Notes: generated by a model from the sequence alone, not told the origin. Positions 39,140 through 48,961 are shown, counted from the stretch's first letter. The stretch: 64,000 bases of DNA from Thermoanaerobaculia bacterium (GCA_030431255.1 JAUIJL010000003.1:496001-560000), one strand, 5' to 3'. Translations and numbers: made by a program.

Positions 39140-39799
39140 TCAGTCGAGCCTGGCCTTGATCTCCCCGCCGCCTAGGTCGATTTCGACCTTAGACTCGCCG
39201 GTGCCCTTCCAAGTGATGGATCGGGGCCAGCCACTCGCCTCAATGCTGCCTTCCCGCAGCCATAGGGTCCCCTTGCCGAATCCCACGTCGACCTTGAAGG
39301 AGCCGATGGCGTCTTGCTCACCGAAGTAGTCGATATTGCCCCCTCCGGAATCGATTTCCACGTGGTGCCGCATTCCTTTGACCGACATCTCACCGCCGGC
39401 CACGTCGATTTCGAGGGCCACGTGGCTGGGCAGCTTGACCCGCATTTCCGCTTCGATTCCGCCGGCTTGGCCGCGGGGAGTGCCCTTCAATCGCAAGGCG
39501 AGCTTCGAGCCCCGGATGCGCGGTGCCAAAGCGATTCGATTCGCCCGGCGGAGACATTTTTCGTCGTCCTGCCGGGCACATCTCAGCAGCACCTCGACCT
39601 CCGCCTGACGCCCGTCCTCAACCCCTTCGACACTGAGGGCGGCCAAGGTGACACTAATCTCGACTTTGTCCACATTGCCGGCGAAATAGGCTTGGTGGAT
39701 TCGGCGCGTTTCTTTGTCGGCCGCGAATCCAGAGGAGGCGGGTAGGAGGCAGGCGACAAGCAGAAGAACGACCGGTCCGATCGGAGCTTTTCGGTTCAT
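39140..39799 (-). CDS. secreted DUF4097-like beta-rich protein
   Basis: 219 residues. Signal peptide (about 1-26) with hydrophobic core VVLLLVACLLP. The rest has short repeating beta-strand pattern (VALEIDVAGGEMSVKG, HHVEIDSGGGNIDYFG, ESKVEIDLGGGEIKARL), as in DUF4097/adhesin-like beta-helix proteins of the cell surface. Role unknown. Starts by ATGA overlap with the VWA gene. Confidence 0.75.
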   Translation of the reverse strand: MNRKAPIGPVVLLLVACLLPASSGFAADKETRRIHQAYFAGNVDKVEISVTLAALSVEGVEDGRQAEVEVLLRCARQDDEKCLRRANRIALAPRIRGSKLALRLKGTPRGQAGGIEAEMRVKLPSHVALEIDVAGGEMSVKGMRHHVEIDSGGGNIDYFGEQDAIGSFKVDVGFGKGTLWLREGSIEASGWPRSITWKGTGESKVEIDLGGGEIKARLD

Positions 39800-40884
39800 T
39801 TGACCCTCTTGCGTCGGTTGCGAATGTAGTCTGCGAGGATGAACTCGCCGAGGTTGTCTGGCGAGGCGAAATAGGCACGGCCACGGTTGGTTTGGGTGAG
39901 CTTTTCTACAAATTGTTGGAGCGTCGGATCACTGGCGATCATGAAGGTGGTGACGACGATCTTCTGGCGTCGGCAGAGATCCGCCTCTTCCAAGGTGAGG
40001 TTCACGATCTTCATGTCTAGACCGAAGGGATTCTTATAGATCCCGTTGGCCTGGGTAATCGCCGAGGGCTTGCCGTCGGTGATCAGGAAAATTTGCTTAT
40101 TCGGCTGCTTTTGGCGCGAAAGCAGGGATCGAGCCATCTGCAGCGCTTCCCGGGTATTGGTGTGGTAGGGGCCGGCGTCGATGTAGGGAAGATCCGCCAG
40201 CTCTACTTCCTCGGCTCGGTCGCCGAAAAGAATCACCCCGAGGTGGTCTTTGGGATATTTGGTTTGGATCAGCTCGGTGAGCGCCATGGCCACCTTCTTC
40301 GCCGGCGTGATCCGGTCCTCGCCGTAGAGCACCATGGAGTGGCTGATGTCGATGGCCACGATGGTGGCGCATTGGGTGAGATGCTCGGTTTCGTGGACCT
40401 CGAGATCTTGCTCGCGCAGGCTCAATCGGCCCCCGGTGCGTTTCAGGGCGTTGTGGAACGAGCGGCTCATGTCGATTTGATGGAGCTCGTCGCCGAATCG
40501 ATACGGACGGGTTTCGGGAAGCTTTTCGGTGCCGGCACCGGTCGCCCGGACCGGGTGATATCCGGAAGCGCCCCGGTGCAGATCGGCAAAGATCTCCTCG
40601 AAGGCACTGCGCCGGATCCGTCGCTCACCGACCCCCGTGAGCTGGAATCCGCCTTCGCCGTCGGGTGCCACCACCTGCTGATCAGCCAGCTCTTCGAGCA
40701 TTTGATCGAGGTCCAAGGATTCCGGAAGATAACCCTGCTCTTGGAGCTGGCGCATCCAATCCATGGCTTGGTCCACATCTCCGGCGGAAGCGAGCAACAG
40801 CTGATTGAAGAGCCGTTGCACGCCCATGCCTCGGACGAGAGCTTCGATGAGCGCGGGGTCTAGGTATCGGTATTTGAATCGCAT
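39796..40884 (-). CDS. von Willebrand factor A domain protein
   Basis: 362 residues, soluble. An N-terminal helical region is followed by a VWA domain with MIDAS DxSxS in VAIDISHSM (about 175) and LITDGKPS. The layout resembles VWA proteins that work with MoxR-type ATPases, but no MoxR gene is near. First gene of a minus-strand unit with DUF4097-like, MATE and trmL; divergent from the SRPBCC gene. Confidence 0.88.
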   Translation of the reverse strand: MRFKYRYLDPALIEALVRGMGVQRLFNQLLLASAGDVDQAMDWMRQLQEQGYLPESLDLDQMLEELADQQVVAPDGEGGFQLTGVGERRIRRSAFEEIFADLHRGASGYHPVRATGAGTEKLPETRPYRFGDELHQIDMSRSFHNALKRTGGRLSLREQDLEVHETEHLTQCATIVAIDISHSMVLYGEDRITPAKKVAMALTELIQTKYPKDHLGVILFGDRAEEVELADLPYIDAGPYHTNTREALQMARSLLSRQKQPNKQIFLITDGKPSAITQANGIYKNPFGLDMKIVNLTLEEADLCRRQKIVVTTFMIASDPTLQQFVEKLTQTNRGRAYFASPDNLGEFILADYIRNRRKRVK

Positions 40885-41020
40885 AAAGGCCTCGGGGTCA
40901 TCCTACCAAGGGGGAATGGGCAAGTGTGCGCCGGAGCTGACGAAAGGGACGACCGGTCGGGGGACTTCGATTAAGATCGGTTTGTATCCATTTTGTGAAC
41001 AGAGGTCGAGGAGCCCACAG

Positions 41021-42034
41021 ATGAAGAATATTTTGCTTGCCGTTGTCGGTTTGGTGGCCGTTGCGTTGATCGCGGGTTATTTTCTGCTGCCCGGTTCCAT
41101 TCACATGGAACGGGAAACCGTGATCGAGGCTCCGCCCCATGTGGTGTTTGCGTTGGTCCATAGCTATGCGCGATTCAACGAATGGTCACCTTGGGCCAAA
41201 ATCGATCCCGAAGGCACCGAATACGAGTATTCGGGCCCAGCCCAAGGCGTCGGCGCCAAGATGTCTTGGACCAGCGATCACAATCAAGTGGGCAACGGGA
41301 GCCAAGAGATCACCGGCGCTACTCCCAATACGGAAGTGTTGACCTCTCTGGATTTCGGCGAGCAAGGTCTTGCGGATGCGTTCTATCGGCTGACTCCGGA
41401 AGGCTCGGGCACCAAGGTGGTTTGGGGCTTCGACTCGGAGCTGCAGGGGTTGATCGGTCGGTTTTTCGGCTATTTCTTCCTGGAAGGCATGTTGGGCCCG
41501 CAATACGAGCAAGGGCTTGCGGATCTCAAGGCCTTGGCCGAAAGCCTGCCCGCGGACGATTGGACCGATGTGGACGCGGAGGTCGTCGAGACGGAGGCGG
41601 TGACCATCGCTTACGTCAGTGGCAGCTCTTCGCAGGATCACGGCGAAATCGGTCAGGCATTCGCCGCGGCCTATGGTCAAGTGGTGGGGTTCATGCAGAA
41701 TCAAGGGCTGGAGTTTGCGGGGCAGCCACTGTCGATCAACAAGGCCTGGGATGAGACTTTCGAATTCGACGCCGGGATTCCAGTGGCCTCGGCGCCCGAG
41801 TCTGTGCCCGAAGACTCTCCGGTTCAAACCAAAGACACCTACGCCGGGAAGGCGGTCAAAGCGGTGCACACGGGAGCCTACGGCCGGCTAGAGGAGACCT
41901 ACGACAAGGTTCGAGCCTATATGGCTGCCTACGGCCTAGAGGAGGGTGGGTATCCGTGGGACGTCTGGATCAGCGATCCGACCCAGACCCCGGAAGAAGA
42001 GCTGATCACCCACGTCTACTTTCCGATTAAGTAG
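41021..42034 (+). CDS. membrane-anchored SRPBCC plus GyrI-like protein
   Basis: 337 residues. ATG at 41021 begins a single N-terminal membrane segment (NILLAVVGLVAVALIAGYFL). Residues about 30-175 are an SRPBCC/polyketide-cyclase-like domain (VIEAPPHVVFALVHSYARFN). Residues about 185-337 resemble GyrI/AraC effector-binding domains (AYVSGSSSQ, KAVHTGAYGRLEETYDKV, THVYFPI). Likely binds a hydrophobic ligand at the membrane. Convergent with the CoaBC-like gene. Confidence 0.82.
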   Translation: MKNILLAVVGLVAVALIAGYFLLPGSIHMERETVIEAPPHVVFALVHSYARFNEWSPWAKIDPEGTEYEYSGPAQGVGAKMSWTSDHNQVGNGSQEITGATPNTEVLTSLDFGEQGLADAFYRLTPEGSGTKVVWGFDSELQGLIGRFFGYFFLEGMLGPQYEQGLADLKALAESLPADDWTDVDAEVVETEAVTIAYVSGSSSQDHGEIGQAFAAAYGQVVGFMQNQGLEFAGQPLSINKAWDETFEFDAGIPVASAPESVPEDSPVQTKDTYAGKAVKAVHTGAYGRLEETYDKVRAYMAAYGLEEGGYPWDVWISDPTQTPEEELITHVYFPIK

Positions 42035-42036
42035 GG

Positions 42037-43302
42037 CTAGTCACCCGCAGCAGAGCTCAGGGCGGACCGCTCCAGGTGGTCCGCCAGCACGCGGGCGATG
42101 TTGCGCTTGCCGCGCATCCGTTGGGGCTCACCGCTTCGGGTCACCAGCCAGGCGACTTGTGGCCCGCCGAGCTCGGTCTCTTCGCCCCGATTGGCGATCA
42201 CTGTTTGGTAGGTCCGGAGCCGATCCTTGGCGATGTCCATCAATTGCTCGTGGCTGACCTTTTCTTGGTATTTGAAAGTGACCATGAACAGCTCGGGATG
42301 AGCGTTGCGGACTTCTTGGATCACTTTTGCCGTGGGCTTGAGCTCGATGGTCAGGCTCTGACCGCTGGGAATTTTGCCTTCCTGGACTTCTTTCGGCTGG
42401 TAGTCGGCGACCGCCGCCGAAAAGATCGCGGCTCTCCAATCGCCGCCGTCGGCCAGATGGTCTTTGACCGCCGAGCGATATTCCTCATAAGTCCGGGTGA
42501 TCACATGGGGTAGGTAGGGAGGTGGCTGCAGGGCGCCGTCACCGTGTACCAAGAGCACCTCGGCGCCGCGCCTTTGGAGCTCTTCCGCAATGCGTATGCC
42601 CAGCTTGCCACGGAATCGATTGACGATACGCCGGACGTTGTCGATCGGCACCGGGGTCGGTCCGCCGGTGATCAGGAATCGATGGCCGCTGAGGGGCGAG
42701 CGGGTGGTGGCCCGGCACACTTCCAGGACCAACACCTCGTCCGAAGGGATGTTGTGCTTTCCGTAATCTTCCCGTGGCGGGATGATGTGCACGCCCATGC
42801 GATCCAAACGCTGGAGAGACTCCGTGAGGATCGAGTTGTGCATGGAACCGTGCATGGTGGGGCAGACCAGCACCGAGCATTCACCCCGCTCCATGCGGCC
42901 TAAGGCCGATGCCAACGTGGAGGTGATCACACCGTCCGCCACGCCGTGGGCCATCTTATTGATCGTGTTGTAGGTGGCTTGGGGCAGCAGGTAGGCGTCG
43001 AAAGGGGCACTGTCGGAAAGATGCTCAGCATCGGCGGAGAGCCGAGTGATCACCTTTTTGGTGGTGCTCCACTCAAGGGTGTCCTCGGTGACGTAGCGCA
43101 AGGCCTCTTGGGTGACGAAAGCCGTCACACTGGCGCCGTGCTTGCGCAAGGTCCGGGCGAGCATCGGCACCTTCATGGCGGCGATACCACCGCAAATCAG
43201 CAACGCGATGCGCTTACCGTCTAGATGCCGACCCTCGGGGCGGACGTCGTGGTCCCCCAGGTTGGAGTGCGGCGGCGGCGAAAAATCCCATTTGCTGGCC
43301 AT
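42037..43302 (-). CDS. CoaBC-like flavoprotein, altered CoaC clamp
   Basis: About 421 residues; ATG at 43302 preferred over GTG at 43326, both weakly supported. N-terminal flavin decarboxylase-like domain (ALLICGGIAAMKVPML; His in AEHLSDSAPFD aligns with the catalytic His; PQATYNTINKMAHGVADGVI). C-terminal PPCS-like domain (FLITGGPTPVPIDNVR, SAAVADYQPKEV, IVIANRGEET-like end). The usual G-x-L-A-C-G-x-x-G-x-G-R clamp with the reducing Cys is replaced by PPREDYGKHNIPS. It may be a diverged coenzyme A enzyme or a paralogue. Confidence 0.8.
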   Translation of the reverse strand: MASKWDFSPPPHSNLGDHDVRPEGRHLDGKRIALLICGGIAAMKVPMLARTLRKHGASVTAFVTQEALRYVTEDTLEWSTTKKVITRLSADAEHLSDSAPFDAYLLPQATYNTINKMAHGVADGVITSTLASALGRMERGECSVLVCPTMHGSMHNSILTESLQRLDRMGVHIIPPREDYGKHNIPSDEVLVLEVCRATTRSPLSGHRFLITGGPTPVPIDNVRRIVNRFRGKLGIRIAEELQRRGAEVLLVHGDGALQPPPYLPHVITRTYEEYRSAVKDHLADGGDWRAAIFSAAVADYQPKEVQEGKIPSGQSLTIELKPTAKVIQEVRNAHPELFMVTFKYQEKVSHEQLMDIAKDRLRTYQTVIANRGEETELGGPQVAWLVTRSGEPQRMRGKRNIARVLADHLERSALSSAAGD

Positions 43303-43377
43303 GTCGGCGGATCTTACCTCGGACACACCCCGGCTGGGGAGGGGCAGGCCGGAATTGCGGCCCGCGATCCGGTTGCT

Positions 43378-46300
43378 CTACCAGCTGCTGCCCCCGGAGC
43401 GGCTACCACCGCCGAAGGACGAGCCACCGCTGGACGATCGGAATCCGCCGCTGCGGCTGCCGAAGCTGGAAGAGGACGTACGGCTGCCGGACCACGACGA
43501 AACCACCTTGGTCGCGGCGCGGGCTGCCGCCGCGGCAGCCTCTTGCTGTCGACGCCTGCGCTCACGTTCCTCGGCTCGTCGTTGAGCCTCCCGGCGTCGA
43601 CGCTCTTCTTCTTCGCGTTCGGAAGCCAGGCGTCGGCTGCGTTGGGCTTCCGCGGCGACTTCCTCGGTCACCCGACCGCTGAGCTCGAGAACTTGCTCCC
43701 ACTGGCGGTGCCGGCGGAGGCGACGACAGTCTTCCAGCAATTGCTGAGCTCGATCACAGCTGGCCACGACCCCATAGCCGTAGTTACGACCGTGCTCGCG
43801 ATCGAAACGGTCTTGGGCAGCCACCAACTTAGATTCCGCCAAGCGGACGAGGTCCATTTCCGAGCGCCAAAGATCCTCCGCCCATTCGAGCTTGCCCAGC
43901 ACCTCACGACCTTGGGCCAGCACCTCAACGCCACCTTGGGCCGGCTCCGAGGTTCCGGCTTGCTCGACCTCGGCGCGCCACTGGTTGAAGACCGCTTCGA
44001 CCTGGGTGACGGCTTGAGCGACAAAGGGGCGATCCCGCTGCTCGCGCTCGACCTCGGCCCGGAAGGTAGTGAGACGCCCACCCAGGGAGGAGAGCAGGCG
44101 ACGTGATTCCTCATAGGCCGCCAGCTCGTTCTCGATCTGCTGAATAGTGGATGTAAGCATTGCCATGTGATGGTCCAGGCTCTGCTCGATTCTCGGCCAG
44201 TGGGGACGCTCGACCCCAATAGCTTTGAGGGCGGATTCTGTGGCGAGCGCCGTCTCTCGGCTCCGGCTTCTCAGCTCGGGGCCGACCCCGGGTCGACCGG
44301 CGAGAGACTCCATCTTAGAGACGGCCCCTTTGCAGGAGGATGCCTGCTCTTCCGCCCGCCGGCGGGTCTCGCTCAGGCTCTCTTCGATGGATTGCAAACC
44401 GTCCAGCAGGCGGTTGCCCTGAATGACCAGCGTTTCGCCCGTGCCCAGATCCTCGGCCGCTGCCAGATACCGCTGTGCTTGGTAGTCCTCGCGGATTTGC
44501 CGTCCCCAATGGTCGAAGGAGGAGAGGATGCCGTCCAGCTCCTCTAAATTGTCCGATTCCACGGTGAAAGCCGCAGGATCATGCTCTTTCTCCAGCAGCG
44601 CCAGGATCTCGCGACCTTGGGGGATTCTTCCCCGAAGGAGCTCGGCATCGGCTTCCATCGCCTGCACGGCGTCCGGCAAGCTTTCTCGGGTGTGCTGGAT
44701 GGTGTCGAGCTGCTGCCCGAGCTCTTCAAGGCTTCGTTTGAGCGCCGCAAGCTGATCCGCCGCCTCGGGCTCGCCGCCTTCGGCCAAGGTGATTTCGATG
44801 GTTTGGGCTTGGTGCACGCCCCGATCCAAGCGCAGATCCGGGGCAAATCCGGGCTCTACTAGGCTGAAGCCTCGGCCGCGCAGCCCTTGGACCCGTGCCC
44901 GCAAGGTGTGACCGAGCTCAGCGACCGGCCCGCGCAGCTCCTCAAGGGTGTGGTTACCGGATCGCGCGCGGTCTCGGATCGCAGTCAGCTCTTCCAGCAC
45001 CTCCTCGAGCTTGGGATTGGCGGTGACGGGATCATTGGTCAGAGCCAAGGCGTCTTGTTTGCGGTCGAGGATCGGCTCGAGCCGACGGCTCAAGGCGTCG
45101 ATCGGCGAATCGAGCTCGGCCCGGCGGGCACAAGCTTGCGAAGCCTCACCGGACAGCACGTCTGCTTCACCGACCAGCTCCCAGAATCGCTCGGCAATGA
45201 GGGTGATCTCTTCGAGCCGTGTGTGCAGGTCGTCGTAGGTGAGATCGATTTCGTCCAAAAGCTCGTCGGCGCGGCAGCTGAAGACGGCGGGCTCGGCCCC
45301 GGGTAGACGCAATTTTGCGGAGTCGGTCGCGGATCCATCGGCGCCGAGCTGGATTTCGGTTTCCTGCAGGCATCGTGTGCCCGCGTCCAGGTCCCGTAGC
45401 CGGGAGAATTTCAAGGATTCCAAGGCCTCGGAGGCGCGCTCATAGAGCAGATTCGCCTCGGAGTAGAGCATGTAGACCCGATTGACCGCGTCCGCGCAGT
45501 CGCGGTCCATCTCGTGGCTGGCTCCCTCCCAGCGTTGGAAATCCGGCTGGAAATAGAGGGGGTGTCTGGTTTCCAGGTCCAACAATCGGTCAGCGGTGTG
45601 ATCGAGACGCCGTCGCCAGACCTCCATGAGGTCCCGCAAACGACTGCGGGCGCGGCGGATTCGATAGAGCTGGAAAAGCAGGATCGCCACCAACAGCAGC
45701 AGGGCTCCGATCCGCAGGATGGTCGGCACCACCACGCGCTGGAAATGCAGCAGGTCGACGGCGTCTTGCCGCGCGCTCTCGTACGCCTCCAAACAGCCCA
45801 CAATGCCTTGGGATGAGGCAGCTCGACCGCTGAGCAACTCCACCTCGACCGTATCCAAGAGCTTGCCGCACTCCAGCAGCTGACGTCGGGCGCGGTCGAA
45901 CGCATCGGCATCGGCCCCCGGGGTGGCGGCCAATTTCTTCTCGAGATCGGCGAGGCGCGGTCGATATTGCTTCAGGGCTTTTTGGGATTTGCGAGCCGTC
46001 TCCATGTCGGTCCGGATCGATGTCAGCCCCTGCCGGCTTTCTCGGATCGTGCTTTGGGCGTGGCTGAGCCTCTGACGGTCCAAGGATCTTCGGCCGGCGG
46101 ACAGGTCGTCCTCCAAGCCGACGAGCTGGGCGGCCAATTCTTGGCTGAGCTCGGGCAGCTCTGGATGCAGCTCCAGGAGCTCGTTGCTGAGAGTAGATCG
46201 CAAGGCTCCCAGCTCGGCGAGCTCGTTCGCCAAGGATTCGGTTTGGCGCTGCTGCCGCTCCAATCGGTTGGCCAACCAACGGTCCACTTCCTGTGCGAGG

Positions 46301-46833
46301 GCACACAGCGCGCGGCCCATTTCACCGCTGCGGGCCAGGTTGCCGAAATCCGAGCTGTCGATGACCTTGGTGATGGTGCGTCCTTCGAATCCCAGATCGG
46401 CCCAGCGGGTGCCGGGGTGGATGGCGATGCCCCGATTCTTCAACGACACCACCATCAACACATGGGCTTCGGAATTAAGCCGTCGGGTCCGGCGCCAATC
46501 TTGGTAGAGGGCGTCCACATAGGGCACGGCGTTGGAGTAGCTCGAAGACGCACGCCCCTGAGCATCACTGACCTGAACCACAGCCGCGGCATAGGTGGCG
46601 CCGACCCGGCTCGTGCCGCTTCCCAAACACGAGCTCGTGGTTCGGAAAGGATAGGGATCTACGGAGGGGGCCAAGCCGAGCCAGCTTCCCGGTTTCAACG
46701 GCGGGAAATTGTCCCACTGCTGGGAATCGGCGCTCTTGGGGGCGAGGGACAACAAAGTGAGCCAAAGCACGCTGAGCAGCATCAGGGTAGGACGATTAGC
46801 TGGGCTTTGGGAAAAGGTCGGGTGGCCGGTCAT
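43378..46833 (-). CDS. giant TPM-domain coiled-coil membrane protein
   Basis: 1,151 residues from the ATG at 46833 (GGAGGA four bases before). Signal peptide, then a TPM (Psb32-type) domain (about 65-200; HVLMVVSLKNRGIAIHPG). A first coiled coil, a membrane helix (about 366-388; ILRIGALLLLVAILLFQLY), then some 700 residues of heptad-rich coiled coil in the cytoplasm. The tail is Ser/Gly-rich ending GGGSRSGGSSW, the typical TPM ending. Ordinary TPM proteins are 250-600 residues, so this coiled-coil insert is exceptional. Function unknown. Confidence 0.8.
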   Translation of the reverse strand: MTGHPTFSQSPANRPTLMLLSVLWLTLLSLAPKSADSQQWDNFPPLKPGSWLGLAPSVDPYPFRTTSSCLGSGTSRVGATYAAAVVQVSDAQGRASSSYSNAVPYVDALYQDWRRTRRLNSEAHVLMVVSLKNRGIAIHPGTRWADLGFEGRTITKVIDSSDFGNLARSGEMGRALCALAQEVDRWLANRLERQQRQTESLANELAELGALRSTLSNELLELHPELPELSQELAAQLVGLEDDLSAGRRSLDRQRLSHAQSTIRESRQGLTSIRTDMETARKSQKALKQYRPRLADLEKKLAATPGADADAFDRARRQLLECGKLLDTVEVELLSGRAASSQGIVGCLEAYESARQDAVDLLHFQRVVVPTILRIGALLLLVAILLFQLYRIRRARSRLRDLMEVWRRRLDHTADRLLDLETRHPLYFQPDFQRWEGASHEMDRDCADAVNRVYMLYSEANLLYERASEALESLKFSRLRDLDAGTRCLQETEIQLGADGSATDSAKLRLPGAEPAVFSCRADELLDEIDLTYDDLHTRLEEITLIAERFWELVGEADVLSGEASQACARRAELDSPIDALSRRLEPILDRKQDALALTNDPVTANPKLEEVLEELTAIRDRARSGNHTLEELRGPVAELGHTLRARVQGLRGRGFSLVEPGFAPDLRLDRGVHQAQTIEITLAEGGEPEAADQLAALKRSLEELGQQLDTIQHTRESLPDAVQAMEADAELLRGRIPQGREILALLEKEHDPAAFTVESDNLEELDGILSSFDHWGRQIREDYQAQRYLAAAEDLGTGETLVIQGNRLLDGLQSIEESLSETRRRAEEQASSCKGAVSKMESLAGRPGVGPELRSRSRETALATESALKAIGVERPHWPRIEQSLDHHMAMLTSTIQQIENELAAYEESRRLLSSLGGRLTTFRAEVEREQRDRPFVAQAVTQVEAVFNQWRAEVEQAGTSEPAQGGVEVLAQGREVLGKLEWAEDLWRSEMDLVRLAESKLVAAQDRFDREHGRNYGYGVVASCDRAQQLLEDCRRLRRHRQWEQVLELSGRVTEEVAAEAQRSRRLASEREEEERRRREAQRRAEERERRRRQQEAAAAAARAATKVVSSWSGSRTSSSSFGSRSGGFRSSSGGSSFGGGSRSGGSSW

Positions 46834-46922
46834 GGATCCTCCGAAGACAGTGAAGCGGAATTCTATCCCCAGCAGCGGGTAGGCGGGGCGTTTCGCCCGC
46901 GTCGCTTCGCGTGTCCGTTCCG

Positions 46923-46952
46923 AAAACAAAAAGGGCCCCGATGATGGGGCCC
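46923..46952 (-). terminator. strong intrinsic terminator, minus strand
   Basis: Minus-strand GGGCCCC-ATCATC-GGGGCCC followed by TTTTTGTTTT. A 7-bp GC stem and T-tract, 135 bp beyond the stop of the MBL-fold hydrolase gene, insulating it from the TPM gene. Confidence 0.9.
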
Positions 46953-47087
46953 CGCATGAGGAGGATTCTTGCCGTCAGCTCTATAGTGGTCTCGAGGAAC
47001 GGCTTTGATATACCCCGATCGAATATTTTTCAGATATTGTGCCCTTTGTCATGGATCCGGGGCGAATTCGGCGACGAAGAGGTTGTC

Positions 47088-48188
47088 TCAATCCCAACCG
47101 ATGGTCTGCCCGATGGCCATCTCGTCGAGCCGCCGTCCGTCCCCCAAGGCAGCGGTGGACCACCAGGTTCGAAGACGGTCTGCGCCTTCTCGCAAGGGCT
47201 CATCCGCCAATTGAAACGTGCCCCAATGCATAGGGATCATGCGCGCCGCCCCGGTTTGCAGGAACGCCCGGCCCGCTTCTTCGGGGCTGAGATGGCGGGG
47301 AGCCCCTTTTTCTTCCCGCTGGTAGGAGCCCACCGGCAAAAGAGCCGCGTCGAGGGCCGGAAATCTTCGGCCGATCTCTTCGAAGCCGTCGAAGAAACCG
47401 GTGTCGCCAGAATGATAGATGGCGTGATGGGAATCCTCGATCACGAACCCCCCGCAAGTGGAAGAGCCCATGCGCTCGAACATGGTGCCGGAGGATCCGT
47501 GGCGAGCGGGTGTGAAGGTCACCGTCAAGCCACAGGGCTCCAGGTCGACTTCCATGGCCTCTTCCGAGGGTTGGTGGCTCGGGGCGCTCGTCCCAAAGGA
47601 TGAGGTTTTGTCGTCTGCGGCTTGGTCTAAGGGATCTTCAAGCTCCGCCGATTGCCACCAATCGAGCTCGGTGACCCGACGAAAGCCTTGACGCTGGAAG
47701 GATCTGCCCAAACCAAGTGGGACCACCGCGTGGAGGTCCCTCGGCAATCGGTCGAGGGTCCATTCATCGAGATGATCGCTGTGCTCATGACTGATCAACA
47801 CCGCGTGAATATCGGGTAATTGATCTATTTCCAATCCGGGCGCCACATGACGTTTGCGCAATCCGATGCGTTTGTGGCTCAAGACCGGATCGATCAACAT
47901 ATTGACGTTGGCGAGCTGAGCCAGGAATGAGGCGTGACCGATCCAGGTGAGCTGGAGCTCCTGGATGGGGCGCGCGATGCGCGCCAGGTCCGGGTCGATT
48001 TTCGGCGCCGCGGGACCTGCCTTGGCCTTGCGACGCCACCGTGGGCGATCTCGTCGGTAACTCGATTCCGAGCTCGAGGACGTGAGCAGAGATTCCAAAG
48101 GCAAGGTTTCCTCGGGCGACACGCTACCCATAGATCCCCCAGACGGACCTTTTCTGGGCCAATGCGGCCGACCGCGCTTGAAATTCAT
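47088..48188 (-). CDS. metallo-beta-lactamase-fold hydrolase (NAPE-PLD/UlaG-like)
   Basis: About 366 residues from the ATG at 48188 with GGAG eight bases upstream; an ATG two codons earlier is possible. Basic, Trp-containing N-terminus (FKRGRPHWPRKG), LTWIGHASFLAQ, zinc motif SHEHSDHLD (about 128-133), HSGDTGF and PMHWGTF. This branch includes N-acyl-phosphatidylethanolamine phospholipase D, so a lipid phosphodiester is one possible substrate. Transcription ends at 46923. Confidence 0.88.
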   Translation of the reverse strand: MNFKRGRPHWPRKGPSGGSMGSVSPEETLPLESLLTSSSSESSYRRDRPRWRRKAKAGPAAPKIDPDLARIARPIQELQLTWIGHASFLAQLANVNMLIDPVLSHKRIGLRKRHVAPGLEIDQLPDIHAVLISHEHSDHLDEWTLDRLPRDLHAVVPLGLGRSFQRQGFRRVTELDWWQSAELEDPLDQAADDKTSSFGTSAPSHQPSEEAMEVDLEPCGLTVTFTPARHGSSGTMFERMGSSTCGGFVIEDSHHAIYHSGDTGFFDGFEEIGRRFPALDAALLPVGSYQREEKGAPRHLSPEEAGRAFLQTGAARMIPMHWGTFQLADEPLREGADRLRTWWSTAALGDGRRLDEMAIGQTIGWD

Positions 48189-48573
48189 CGGCATCGCTCC
48201 AAGTATAATGATTAATCGACTTAGATGCTCGATTGACTGTAAGTCTCGGAGAGATTTCGTTCCGCTCGGCACTCATATGCCATATTCAGCGCTCCACCTC
48301 ACCGCTCGGCAGATTCAATCGTCGAAACGAGCAGAAATCGGCAACCGGCGCATGCCGATAGCTGCTGAGGAACGAATCTTTGGGCGAGGCGGTCTCGAGC
48401 TCGAAAAAGCCGGAGTGAGATCGAAGGTCGGATGGCATAATGGTCTGCACTGTTCTGTGGGTCGATCCTCGATCCCACACGGAGCATTCATCGAAGATGC
48501 TCATGCCCCCAAACCCTGATCTATTGGAAGCTCTAATGTATCCAATGACGCCCGAAGCCGAGGTGAGCGCCAG
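48189..48573. promoter_or_regulatory. 385-bp divergent intergenic region
   Basis: A TATACT-like -10 on the minus strand (48207-48202) would start a nearly leaderless mRNA for the MBL-fold gene. On the plus strand, inverted repeats are GAGCAT/ATGCTC (48482-48487/48497-48502) and ATTGGA/TCCAAT (48523-48528/48541-48546), before the receiver gene. A minus-strand frame of 72 codons (48504-48286) shows no recognisable domain and I do not call it. Confidence 0.4.
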
Positions 48574-48948
48574 TTGAAGATTCTATTGGCGGACGACGAA
48601 GAGGTCGTACGGATCGTCGGCGCTGAGGTGCTCTCCAGCGCGGGATACGAGGTGGTGTTGGCGGAAGACGGTCAAGCAGCCGTGGAGCTTTTCGAGCAAT
48701 TCCTCGGCGAATGGTCGATGGTGATCCTCGATGTCGCCATGCCGAGGCTCACCGGTGAGCAGGTCTTCGACCATATTCATGATCGAAGGCCCGAGCTGCC
48801 GGTGGCCTTGGCCAGTGGGTATTCGACGGAGGAGATCGATCAGCGGTTTGCCGATAAGCCGATCGCCGGATTCCTGCACAAGCCGTTTCCCTGCGACGAC
48901 CTGGTCGACTTGGTGGAGGGCATTCTAGGGAGCCGGCCGGCAGGGTAG
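48574..48948 (+). CDS. single-domain response regulator (CheY-like)
   Basis: 124 residues, receiver domain only. LLADDEEVVR supplies the acidic pocket, MVILDVAMPRL the phosphorylated Asp, and LHKPFPCDDL the conserved Lys. TTG start is the only in-frame start; no output domain. It resembles the receiver at the end of hybrid kinases. No kinase is adjacent; the FHA-GAF kinase at 13186 is the only one in the window. Confidence 0.92.
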   Translation: MKILLADDEEVVRIVGAEVLSSAGYEVVLAEDGQAAVELFEQFLGEWSMVILDVAMPRLTGEQVFDHIHDRRPELPVALASGYSTEEIDQRFADKPIAGFLHKPFPCDDLVDLVEGILGSRPAG

Positions 48949-48961
48949 CGGGAGGAAGGAA

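Noticed and set aside
48286-48504. 72-codon minus-strand frame between the MBL-fold and receiver genes
   Set aside because: No domain, no good Shine-Dalgarno seen, and it overlaps the likely promoter region of the receiver gene.
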